Part shown: piece by piece, positions 1 to 5,701 of the stretch
How positions within the stretch are numbered: position 1 is the stretch's first letter
Layout: each line of letters starts with the position of its first letter
NCBI GenBank assembly: GCA_938014915.1
Contig: CALLQQ010000104.1
Span: forward strand, 1-8,038
Origin: an uncultured Clostridia bacterium
GTDB taxonomy: Bacteria; Bacillota; Clostridia; Oscillospirales; Ruminococcaceae
Reading direction: 5' to 3'
Length of the DNA: 8,038 bases
Notes under the pieces: model-generated
What the model was told of the DNA's origin: nothing
The model's database searches: none
Seen by the model: only the letters and a program-made list of their open reading frames with translations
Position numbers and translations under genes: made by a program

Positions 1-1
1 A

Positions 2-949
2 AATGGGGTTAAACCTTTATTAATAGCAGCGGATATTTATCGTCCAGCAGCAATTGATCAGCTGAAAGTTGTCGGCGAGCAAGCAGGTGTAAAAGTTTTT
101 GAAATGGGGCAAATAGATCCCGTTAAGATAGCAAGGAAGGCAATTTCCCATGCTAAAGATTATGGAAACGATGTCGTTATCATAGATACTGCCGGGCGAC
201 TTCACATTGATGAAGAATTAATGGGCGAGCTTAAGAGCATTAAGAAAGAAGTTAATCCGCATGAAATTTTGCTAGTTGTTGACTCAATGACGGGGCAAGA
301 TGCCGTTAACGTTGCGCAGTCATTTAATGAGGCGCTTGGGATTGATGGAGTTGTATTGACAAAGCTCGATGGTGATACTCGTGGCGGTGCTGCAATTTCC
401 GTACTTGCCGTTACTGGGAAGCCGATTAAATTTGCAGGAATTGGTGAGAAGCTTGACGATATTGAGCAATTCCACCCTGAGCGAATGGCATCGAGGATTT
501 TAGGGATGGGCGATATGCTCACATTGATAGAAAAGGCCGAAGCGCAGTTCGACCAAAAGCAATCACAGCAGTTAGCTAAAAAGATTAAAGATAAGAGTTT
601 CGATTTAGATGATTTATTAGAACAAATGAAACAAATTCAGAAGATGGGCTCACTAAAGCAGATTATGTCGATGATACCTGGTGTGGGCAATCAAATAAAA
701 GATATGGATATAGATGAGAGGCAAATTGACCGTACACAGGCGATTATCACATCAATGACAAAGGCGGAACGTGAGAAACCATCGATAATTAATCCGCAAA
801 GAAAAAGAAGAATCGCCGCAGGTAGCGGCACGAGGGTTGAAGATGTGAATAGACTCCTCAAGCAATTCCAGCAAATGCAGAAAATGATGAAGCAATTTAC
901 CAAAAAGGGCAAGCGAAAAAGAATGGGCTTCCCCGGATTCCCTATGTAA
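2..949 (+). CDS. ffh: Signal recognition particle GTPase Ffh (SRP54), 5'-truncated by window edge
   Basis: Ffh binds the 4.5S/6S SRP RNA, recognises signal sequences emerging from the ribosome and, with FtsY, delivers nascent membrane proteins to the translocon. The reading frame is open from base 2, so the 315 visible residues lack about 130 residues (N domain and P-loop) of the usual 450 or so. Visible G-domain motifs are ADIYRPAA (29-52), DTAGRLHID (185-211, G3) and TKLDGDTRGG (from 359, G4 with the DTRGG box). The methionine-rich M domain follows from about 500, with the SRP-RNA-binding segment INPQRKRRIAAGSGT from about 785. The tail is basic and Met-rich (QQMQKMMKQF, ending GFPGFPM), as expected for signal-peptide binding. 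An internal ATG at 104 is not the start, because homology continues upstream. The rpsP start follows after 50 bases, so the two are probably cotranscribed. Identification is near certain. Confidence 0.97.
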   Translation, partial: NGVKPLLIAADIYRPAAIDQLKVVGEQAGVKVFEMGQIDPVKIARKAISHAKDYGNDVVIIDTAGRLHIDEELMGELKSIKKEVNPHEILLVVDSMTGQDAVNVAQSFNEALGIDGVVLTKLDGDTRGGAAISVLAVTGKPIKFAGIGEKLDDIEQFHPERMASRILGMGDMLTLIEKAEAQFDQKQSQQLAKKIKDKSFDLDDLLEQMKQIQKMGSLKQIMSMIPGVGNQIKDMDIDERQIDRTQAIITSMTKAEREKPSIINPQRKRRIAAGSGTRVEDVNRLLKQFQQMQKMMKQFTKKGKRKRMGFPGFPM

Positions 950-999
950 AGCTTTTAACCGATTAGGTTGAATAGATATTCTATTGTGGAGGTGAGAAC

Positions 1000-1242
1000 A
1001 TGGCAGTTAAAATTAGACTTAGAAGACTTGGCGCTAAAAAAGCACCGTTCTATCGTATAGTTGTAGCAGATTCGAGATATCCTAGAGATGGACGCTTCAT
1101 TGAGGAAATTGGTTACTACGATCCAATGAAAGATCCGGCAGAGGTTAAAGTTGATGCTGAAAAGGCGCTCAAATGGATTGAGAATGGCGCACAACCTACC
1201 GATACGGTAAAAAACCTATTAAAGAAGAATGGTGTTTTATAA
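1000..1242 (+). CDS. rpsP: 30S ribosomal protein S16
   Basis: S16 is a small ribosomal protein needed for 30S assembly, where it binds 16S rRNA. The 80-residue product has the canonical start MAVKIRLRRLGAKKAPFYRI, then VVADSRYPRDGRFIEEIGYYDP and the ALKWIENGAQPTDTVKNLL segment, which is essentially the whole family signature at normal length. The start is fixed by a strong ribosome binding site, GGAGGTGAG at 988-996, three bases before the ATG by its 3' end (about 7 from the GGAGG core). It lies between ffh and khpA, the standard Firmicutes order. A weak 6-bp stem-loop (955-971) lies in the ffh-rpsP spacer and is too weak to call a terminator. Confidence 0.98.
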   Translation: MAVKIRLRRLGAKKAPFYRIVVADSRYPRDGRFIEEIGYYDPMKDPAEVKVDAEKALKWIENGAQPTDTVKNLLKKNGVL

Positions 1243-1310
1243 TAGACACAGCGATCAAGAATTATATTTCTAGATTAGACGTGAAACAATGTTCGGAGGT
1301 TTTTTAAAGT

Positions 1311-1544
1311 ATGAAAGAGCTGTTAGTTGAAATAGTTAGCGAACTTGTTGATGACAAAGATGCTATATCTGTTACAGTCGATGAGCCAAATGAGGAAGAT
1401 ATTATTGTATATCACCTCAGTGTTGCCCAAGAAGATATGGGTAGAGTAATCGGCAAGCAAGGACGCATAGCAAAGGCTATACGCACGATTATGCGTGCAG
1501 CGGCGGGCAAGAAGAATCAAAAAATCATGGTTGAAATTGACTAG
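1311..1544 (+). CDS. khpA: KH-domain RNA-binding protein KhpA (YlqC family)
   Basis: KhpA is a small cytoplasmic single-KH-domain protein. In Firmicutes it partners with KhpB (EloR/Jag) and influences cell elongation and division through RNA binding; that role is known from the family, mainly streptococci. The 77-residue product is almost entirely the KH fold, with the GxxG loop as GKQG at residues 48-51 in the context GRVIGKQGRIAKAIRTIM. The length is typical. The start has a good ribosome binding site (CGGAGGT at 1294-1300) ten bases before ATG. It sits between rpsP and rimM as in Bacillus and Clostridia. The ylqD gene found next to it in Bacillus is absent. Confidence 0.94.
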   Translation: MKELLVEIVSELVDDKDAISVTVDEPNEEDIIVYHLSVAQEDMGRVIGKQGRIAKAIRTIMRAAAGKKNQKIMVEID

Positions 1545-1571
1545 TGCAATTTGCAAGCCGTATTAACGAAT

Positions 1572-1595
1572 AAGCTCATGCGATGGCATGGGCTT
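1572..1595 (+). promoter_or_regulatory. Stem-loop in the khpA-rimM spacer (attenuator or processing site candidate)
   Basis: The arms AAGCTCATGC (1572-1581) and GCATGGGCTT (1586-1595) pair over 10 bp with one G:U and a GATG tetraloop. The downstream bases (TATGCGTATTT) are not a continuous T-run, so this is not a standard intrinsic terminator. It may be a leaky attenuator, an RNase site or an mRNA stabiliser between the upstream ribosomal genes and rimM-trmD. The structure is seen directly; the role is inferred. Confidence 0.55.
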
Positions 1596-1645
1596 TATGC
1601 GTATTTGCTGGCAATCCATATAATTCAGTGGAACGGAGATATAGA

Positions 1646-2173
1646 ATGAGTAGAGAATTTTTGCAAATTGGGGAGATTGTTTCTACCCACGCATTAAAGG
1701 GAGAAATAAAGGTAAAACCGTGGTGCGATAGTGTCGATGTTATTTCCTCCCTAGAATATCTATACATTAACGATGGTAGGAAAATAGCCGAGCAGGCTAT
1801 CGAGATAGAGAATGTTAAAGAGCATAAAGGCATGGCTATCATAAAGCTTGATGGTGTGGATACGGTGGAAGATGGCGCCGCCCTAAGGGGGAAGGTATTG
1901 TATGCTAGACGTGAAGATATTCCAATTGATGAGGATAGCTACTTCATTGTCGACCTAATCGGAATGCAGGTTTATAATATTGATAGTGATGAATTAATTG
2001 GCGAGCTTATCGACATTACGCCGACAGGCGCTAATGATGTTTATCATATTAAAAGCACGGTAGGCAAAATCTATCTTGTCCCGGCGATTAAGCAGGTAGT
2101 AAAAGACATCAATACTTCTACAAAAACAATGAAAATTCGCCCGTTGGAGGGATTGCTTGATGATGAGGATTGA
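1646..2173 (+). CDS. rimM: Ribosome maturation factor RimM
   Basis: RimM binds the 30S head near S19 and helps 16S rRNA processing and 30S maturation. The 175-residue product has the N-terminal RimM domain (residues 1 to about 92, with FLQIGEIVSTHALKGEIKVK at the front) and a C-terminal PRC-barrel domain from about 97 (IVDLIGMQVYN, then GANDVYHI and KIYLVPAIKQVVKDI, ending RPLEGLLDDED). I chose ATG 1646 because it has GGAG (1635-1638) seven bases upstream and starts exactly where family homology starts. The open frame extends back to 1583, but that stretch (MAWALCVFAG...) begins inside the stem-loop and has no family similarity. The 3' end overlaps trmD. Confidence 0.95.
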   Translation: MSREFLQIGEIVSTHALKGEIKVKPWCDSVDVISSLEYLYINDGRKIAEQAIEIENVKEHKGMAIIKLDGVDTVEDGAALRGKVLYARREDIPIDEDSYFIVDLIGMQVYNIDSDELIGELIDITPTGANDVYHIKSTVGKIYLVPAIKQVVKDINTSTKTMKIRPLEGLLDDED

Positions 2174-2915
2174 CATTGCAACGCTATTCCCCGATATGTG
2201 CGAGAATGTTCTATCGCAGAGCATCATAGGTAGGGCGAGAAAACGCGGTCTAGTAGACATCAACTGCCACAATATTAGGGATTTTACTAATGATAAGCAT
2301 AGGCGGGTTGACGATACGCCATACGGCGGCGGTATGGGAATGGTGATGCAGGCCGATCCAATTTACCGCTGCTACGAGCATATTTGCAGTGAGAATACGG
2401 ATAAGCCCCATGCGATATATCTATCGCCACAAGGGAAGACATTAACGCAGCAACGATGCAGGGAACTTGCCGAGTTGCCGAGCATTGTACTAATTTGCGG
2501 TCATTATGAGGGAATTGACGAACGTGTAATAGAGAAAATATCCCCCGAGGAGATTTCTATCGGGGATTATGTTCTCACGGGTGGCGAACTTCCAGCACTT
2601 GTTCTTGTCGATGCGGTCGTTCGCTTGCGTGATGGTGTTCTTTCATCGGCGGAGTGCTTCGAGGAGGAGAGCCACTTCAATGGGCTGCTAGAGTATCCGC
2701 AATACACCCGCCCTGAGGAATGGGACGGACGTGCAGTGCCGGAGGTCCTACTATCCGGTCATCATGCAAATATTGATGAATGGCGAGCGCGGGAATCGCT
2801 AATCAGAACATATAAAAAGAGGCCGGATATGCTGGAAAATTACCCCCTAGACGAAAAGGAGAAAGCGCTGATTAAAGAATTTCAGAGCAAGGCTAATGAA
2901 GAAAAAGAGCAATAA
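2160..2915 (+). CDS. trmD: tRNA (guanine-N1)-methyltransferase TrmD
   Basis: TrmD uses S-adenosylmethionine to methylate G37 of tRNAs, which prevents +1 frameshifting; it is a dimeric SPOUT (trefoil-knot) enzyme. The 251-residue product shows the N-terminal RIDIATLFPDM, DDTPYGGGMGMVMQADP (about 51-67), IYLSPQGKTL (87-96), LICGHYEGIDERV (111-123), the knot segment ISIGDYVLTGGELPALVLVD (132-151), and GLLEYPQYTRPEEW with VPEVLLSGHHANIDEWR. Candidate starts TTG 2157, ATG 2160 and ATG 2163 are consecutive codons. GGAGG at 2146-2150 best fits 2160, but 2163 (MRIDI...) is also plausible. The coding region overlaps rimM by 14 bases, suggesting translational coupling. By my by-eye alignment, the position of the E. 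coli catalytic Asp169 is a Glu (residue about 170). Confidence 0.96.
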   Translation: MMRIDIATLFPDMCENVLSQSIIGRARKRGLVDINCHNIRDFTNDKHRRVDDTPYGGGMGMVMQADPIYRCYEHICSENTDKPHAIYLSPQGKTLTQQRCRELAELPSIVLICGHYEGIDERVIEKISPEEISIGDYVLTGGELPALVLVDAVVRLRDGVLSSAECFEEESHFNGLLEYPQYTRPEEWDGRAVPEVLLSGHHANIDEWRARESLIRTYKKRPDMLENYPLDEKEKALIKEFQSKANEEKEQ

Positions 2916-3055
2916 ACGGCGGTAAAACAAGATGAAATGCTCATATATGTTGAGAAATTTATAGCAAATATGCACAAAAAGCATGTTGATTAATTTCACC
3001 ACATATTTAAAACGCAGAATTTCCCCAGTAAACATACTAAAGGGCATAATACTCA

Positions 3056-3084
3056 TTGACGATAGAATAATAAGTGAGTATAAT
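3056..3084 (+). promoter_or_regulatory. Sigma-A-type promoter of the HPr gene
   Basis: A -35 element TTGACG (3056-3061) and a perfect -10 TATAAT (3079-3084) are separated by exactly 17 bp. The predicted transcription start is about 3091, giving a leader of roughly 60 bases to the HPr ATG. This is the strongest promoter match in the window and shows that HPr is transcribed independently of the trmD operon. Confidence 0.85.
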
Positions 3085-3150
3085 GTAATATGTAATACTA
3101 ATGCAATATTATCGAATGCATGATTGTGTTTATAGATAGGAGAGAAGTAA

Positions 3151-3414
3151 ATGTTTGTTAAGAATGTTGTTGTTCAGAATCAGGTAGGACTCCATGCTAG
3201 GCCAGCTACTTTCTTTATTCAAAAGGCAAACGAATACAAAGCCTCAATTTGGGTTGAGAAAGATGAGCGCAGAGTCAATGCTAAGAGCCTGCTAGGCATC
3301 TTATCCCTTGGCATTGTAGGGGGCACTAGTATAAAAATCATCGCTGATGGCGCTGATGAGCAAGCAGCCGTAGAGGGACTAATTAAACTTATTGAAAGTG
3401 GATTCACCGAATAA
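3151..3414 (+). CDS. HPr-family phosphocarrier protein
   Basis: HPr relays phosphate from PEP and Enzyme I to the sugar-specific EIIA proteins of the phosphotransferase system. In Firmicutes it also acts as a CcpA co-regulator when phosphorylated on Ser46 by HprK. The 87-residue product has the active-site motif VGLHARPAT with His15 and Arg17, and the Ser46 region NAKSLLGILSLGI with Ser46 present, so both phosphorylation sites are intact and it is not a Crh-type protein lacking His15. Length is normal. The ribosome binding site AGGAGAG (3138-3144) lies six bases before ATG. The gene is monocistronic, with its own promoter and a strong terminator, and no ptsI follows. It could be the main HPr or a paralogue, so I do not assign ptsH. 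Confidence 0.93.
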   Translation: MFVKNVVVQNQVGLHARPATFFIQKANEYKASIWVEKDERRVNAKSLLGILSLGIVGGTSIKIIADGADEQAAVEGLIKLIESGFTE

Positions 3415-3425
3415 ATGAAAAAAGC

Positions 3426-3461
3426 AAAAATCCGTATCTAATTCTAGATACGGATTTTTTT
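3426..3461 (+). terminator. Intrinsic terminator after the HPr gene
   Basis: A perfect 15-bp stem (3426-3440 with 3445-3459) has the tetraloop ATTC and is followed by a T-run (3455-3461). The GC part of the stem is TCCGTATCTA/TAGATACGGA. The upstream arm begins with an A-run, so it could also work on the other strand, but no convergent gene is present. It separates HPr from the regulator/ftsEX region. Confidence 0.95.
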
Positions 3462-3493
3462 ATTCATTCTAGCAAATTGCTATCACTCTAATT

Positions 3494-3521
3494 ATTACAA
3501 ATAGTTACAATGTGGTTACAA
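3494..3521 (+). repeat. Three phased TTACAA direct repeats (probable operator array)
   Basis: TTACAA occurs at 3495-3500, 3505-3510 and 3516-3521, with start-to-start spacings of 10 and 11 bp, i.e. about one DNA helical turn. The preceding base is A, G and G respectively. A fourth copy (3612-3617) forms part of the nearby 25-bp dyad. Helical phasing suggests cooperative binding of a protein on one face of the DNA. The function is inferred. Confidence 0.5.
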
Positions 3522-3605
3522 CATCAACCGATTAAAGATGAAAAAGAACTGGTAATTATATGTTTTAGCTTGCATTTAATGATTTATTAACACTCAAGGC
3601 AATGC

Positions 3606-3630
3606 AACATGTTACAATTTGTAATATGTT
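3606..3630. repeat. 25-bp near-perfect dyad (candidate operator)
   Basis: The arms AACATGTTACAA (3606-3617) and TTGTAATATGTT (3619-3630) are symmetric around one central T, with 11 of 12 positions matching. The 13-bp core TTACAATTTGTAA is perfect. The one-base centre and lack of a T-run make a protein-binding DNA palindrome more likely than a terminator. It lies about 65 bp upstream of the candidate -35 of the regulator gene. Confidence 0.5.
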
Positions 3631-3694
3631 AAGCAAGAAAAGTGAGCGGTTAGTAAAATATTTCGCTCTTTTGTAATTTTCGCTGTAATACATC

Positions 3695-3723
3695 TTGCAA
3701 AATGCTTGTTTTTTGTGTAAAAT
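3695..3723 (+). promoter_or_regulatory. Candidate sigma-A promoter of the CdaR/PucR-type regulator
   Basis: TTGCAA (3695-3700) and TAAAAT (3718-3723) are separated by 17 bp, predicting a start near 3730 and a leader of about 55 bases. The motif TTTGTGTAA (3712-3720) overlaps the -10, and its reverse complement recurs upstream of ftsE at 4972-4980, so a repressor could act here. Confidence 0.6.
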
Positions 3724-3732
3724 AAGAGTAAT

Positions 3733-3758
3733 GGCATAGTATACTAGGTTATTATGCC
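3733..3758. repeat. Inverted repeat at the predicted regulator transcription start
   Basis: GGCATA (3733-3738) and TATGCC (3753-3758) form a perfect 6-bp inverted repeat with a 14-base spacer that contains the 8-bp palindrome AGTATACT (3738-3745, overlapping the left arm by one base). Its position just downstream of the predicted start site fits an operator or a small 5'-UTR hairpin. Confidence 0.4.
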
Positions 3759-3785
3759 AAAAACACATAAAGAGGGGATATAATA

Positions 3786-4871
3786 ATGTCCAACAGATTA
3801 TTTCAAGGTGTAGTCCATCAAATGCGAGATGCTATTGATCGTGTTATAGGTGTAGTGGATGATGGCGCATCAATTATAGCATGCAGTGAATTGTCTAAAA
3901 TCGGTATTACAAACGAGTTTGTATCCCTAGATTTAACTGATTCACACGATATTTTCGTTCGTGATGGATATACTTACAAACCGTTCGGCTCACATATGAA
4001 ACCCGATTATGCCGTTTTCATTGAGGGAGCTGACGAGGCTGCTGCAAAATATGCAAGCATAATGGCAATCACCCTTTCAAGCATTAAGCAATATTATGAC
4101 GAGAAATACGATAGAAATAACTTTATTAAAAATGTTGTCCTTGACAATATTCTACCGGGCGATGTTGCAGTTAAGGCACGTGAACTACATTTCAATGCTG
4201 AAGTGAGCCGTGTAGTATTATTAATTCGTGTTGTCGCATCGACCGATGTATCGGCATATGAAGTTATTCAGAATTTATTCCCAGATAAGAACAAAGACTT
4301 TGTATTCAATATTGCCGAGAGTGATATTGTTCTTGTTAAGGAATTGAAGTCCAGTGTAACTTCAAAGGATTTAGAAAAACTTGCACGGTCAATATCCGAT
4401 ACTTTATCAAGCGAATTTTATACCAGGGCGAATGTAGGCATTGGTACGCCCGTCGTCGGTGTAAAAGATTTAGCGCGCTCATTTAAAGAGGCGCAAATTG
4501 CACTAGAAGTGGGTAAGGTATTTGATACGGATAAGGCAATTGTTAGCTATGATAATCTAGGGATAGCAAGGCTAATTTATCATTTGCCGACAACACTTTG
4601 CGAAACATTCTTAAAAGAAGTATTTAAGAAAGGTTCAATCGATTCATTAGATAGCGAAACATTATTTACAATTCAGCGGTTCTTTGAAAACAACCTCAAT
4701 GTTTCCGAAACGTCGAGGAAGCTGTTCGTTCACAGGAACACACTTGTTTACAGACTAGAAAAAATTAAGAAGCTCACAGGGCTAGACTTAAGAGAATTCG
4801 ACCATGCGATTATATTCAAAATTGCGTTAATGGTGAAAAAATATTTAGAAGCAAATCCATTTAAGTTCTAG
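3786..4871 (+). CDS. CdaR/PucR-type transcriptional regulator
   Basis: This is a probable DNA-binding regulator with three parts. The N-terminal region (residues 1 to about 110, MSNRLFQGVVHQMRDAIDRV...) resembles the sugar-diacid recognition segment of CdaR proteins. A central GGDEF-like, non-catalytic domain (about 135-250, ending VGIGTPVVGVKDLARSFKEA) follows. The C-terminal PucR-type helix-turn-helix (about 294-353) has NLNVSETSRKLFVHRNTLVY followed by RLEKIKKLTGLDL. The 361-residue length fits the family. ATG 3786 has AGAGGGG (3771-3777) eight bases upstream. It lies directly before ftsE and follows a repeat-rich promoter region. The effector is unknown: the name CdaR comes from sugar-diacid control in enterobacteria, but nothing here encodes diacid catabolism. 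Family assignment is firm; a role in controlling ftsEX is inferred from position and shared motifs. Confidence 0.85.
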   Translation: MSNRLFQGVVHQMRDAIDRVIGVVDDGASIIACSELSKIGITNEFVSLDLTDSHDIFVRDGYTYKPFGSHMKPDYAVFIEGADEAAAKYASIMAITLSSIKQYYDEKYDRNNFIKNVVLDNILPGDVAVKARELHFNAEVSRVVLLIRVVASTDVSAYEVIQNLFPDKNKDFVFNIAESDIVLVKELKSSVTSKDLEKLARSISDTLSSEFYTRANVGIGTPVVGVKDLARSFKEAQIALEVGKVFDTDKAIVSYDNLGIARLIYHLPTTLCETFLKEVFKKGSIDSLDSETLFTIQRFFENNLNVSETSRKLFVHRNTLVYRLEKIKKLTGLDLREFDHAIIFKIALMVKKYLEANPFKF

Positions 4872-4928
4872 TGCTTTTTTGTGCGACTTTAAAGAGAATT
4901 GACGGTACTGCTAATTAGAGCAGATGCT

Positions 4929-4980
4929 TTGCAATGCCTTTTAAAATGGTTTTGTAATTTGCATAATGTGATTACACAAA
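4929..4980 (+). promoter_or_regulatory. Candidate ftsE promoter with overlapping inverted motif
   Basis: TTGCAA (4929-4934) and TGTAAT (4953-4958) are 18 bp apart and could form a promoter about 50 bases before the ftsE start. TTTGTAAT (4951-4958) faces ATTACACAAA (4971-4980) as an imperfect inverted repeat. TTGTAATTT is also found at 3671-3679, and TTACACAAA is the exact reverse complement of 3712-3720, both upstream of the regulator gene. No intrinsic terminator is visible between the regulator and ftsE, so readthrough is also possible. Confidence 0.4.
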
Positions 4981-5014
4981 TCAGCACAGAATGTTGAATT
5001 AAGGCGGTGCGGTT

Positions 5015-5701
5015 GTGATAGAATTTAAGGATGTATCTTTTACCTATTCAAATGGTGTAGATGCACTTAACAATATAAACCTCAGAATTAATGACGGGGA
5101 ATTCGCATTCATAGTCGGCAATTCTGGTGCGGGGAAAAGCACGGTAGTGAAACTACTCTTGAGGGAAGTCGCTGCTACAAGTGGCAGCGTTTTCGTCAAT
5201 GGATACAATCTAAGAAAAATTAGGAAATCCCAAGTGCCGAAGCTCAGAAGAACGATCGGTGTCGTATTTCAGGACTTCAGGCTAATTCCTTCAATGACGG
5301 TGTATGATAATGTTGCATTCGTACTTCGGGTTATTGATGCTCCACGCAGATACATAAGAAAAAGAGTGCCATATGTTATTAATCTTGTCGGACTAAGAGA
5401 AAAGGCACGCTCATATCCGAGCGAGCTATCCGGCGGAGAACAGCAAAGAGTTGCACTAGCACGAGCGCTGGCGAATGATCCTGCGCTCATTATAGCGGAC
5501 GAGCCCACGGGCAACATCGACCCCGAACTGTCATACGAGATTGTAGACTTACTTAAAGAAATTAATCGTTGCGGAACAACAGTGATCATGGTTACGCATG
5601 AGCACGAACTTGTGCGGTATTTCGGCGGCAGGATTATCAATTTAACCGCTGGCGGAATAGCATTCGATGATGTTATTGGAGGCAGCGATGAGAGGAAGTA
5701 A
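5015..5701 (+). CDS. ftsE: Cell division ATP-binding protein FtsE
   Basis: FtsE is the cytoplasmic ABC ATPase that pairs with FtsX; ATP hydrolysis drives a conformational change that activates peptidoglycan hydrolases outside the cell. The 228-residue product has all ABC motifs: Walker A GNSGAGKST (35-43), Q-loop VVFQDFRLIP (Gln86; the QDFRL form is typical of FtsE), signature LSGGEQQR (138-145), Walker B LIIADEP (158-164, Glu163) and H-loop His195 in VTHEHE. The start is GTG 5015, with AAGG of AAGGCGGTG (5001-5009) upstream, and the protein begins MIEFKDVSFTY as in the family. The 3' end overlaps ftsX by 14 bases. Length is standard. Confidence 0.97.
   Translation: MIEFKDVSFTYSNGVDALNNINLRINDGEFAFIVGNSGAGKSTVVKLLLREVAATSGSVFVNGYNLRKIRKSQVPKLRRTIGVVFQDFRLIPSMTVYDNVAFVLRVIDAPRRYIRKRVPYVINLVGLREKARSYPSELSGGEQQRVALARALANDPALIIADEPTGNIDPELSYEIVDLLKEINRCGTTVIMVTHEHELVRYFGGRIINLTAGGIAFDDVIGGSDERK

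Larger units (their letters stand above)
3462..3785. other. Long AT-rich regulatory intergenic region
   Basis: These 324 bases between the HPr terminator and the CdaR-type gene hold no credible ORF. A 67-codon minus-strand frame at 3565-3768 has no ribosome binding site or recognisable homology. The region holds a TTACAA repeat array (3494-3521), a short dyad TAGCAAATTGCTA (3470-3482), a 25-bp dyad (3606-3630), another TTGTAAT (3671-3677), a candidate promoter (3695-3723) and an inverted repeat (3733-3758). This density of repeats suggests a multi-site operator region. Confidence 0.6.

Noticed and set aside
1583..1645. N-terminal extension of rimM from ATG 1583
   Set aside because: The extension starts inside the hairpin and has no good ribosome binding site or RimM similarity. 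ATG 1646 has GGAG at the right spacing.
3565..3768. Minus-strand 67-codon ORF in the long intergenic region
   Set aside because: There is no ribosome binding site before its ATG and no recognisable family. It also overlaps the promoter elements of the regulator gene.
4908..4923. CTGCT...AGCAG hairpin after the regulator gene, as a terminator
   Set aside because: The stem is only 5 bp, with no T-run following.
4899..4927. TTGACG at 4899-4904 as the ftsE -35 element
   Set aside because: No acceptable -10 hexamer is found at 16-18 bp spacing (CAGATG, AGATGC, GATGCT).
5269..5640. Minus-strand 123-codon ORF antisense to ftsE
   Set aside because: It is a shadow of the strongly conserved ftsE frame, with a Ser-rich low-complexity product and no start signals.
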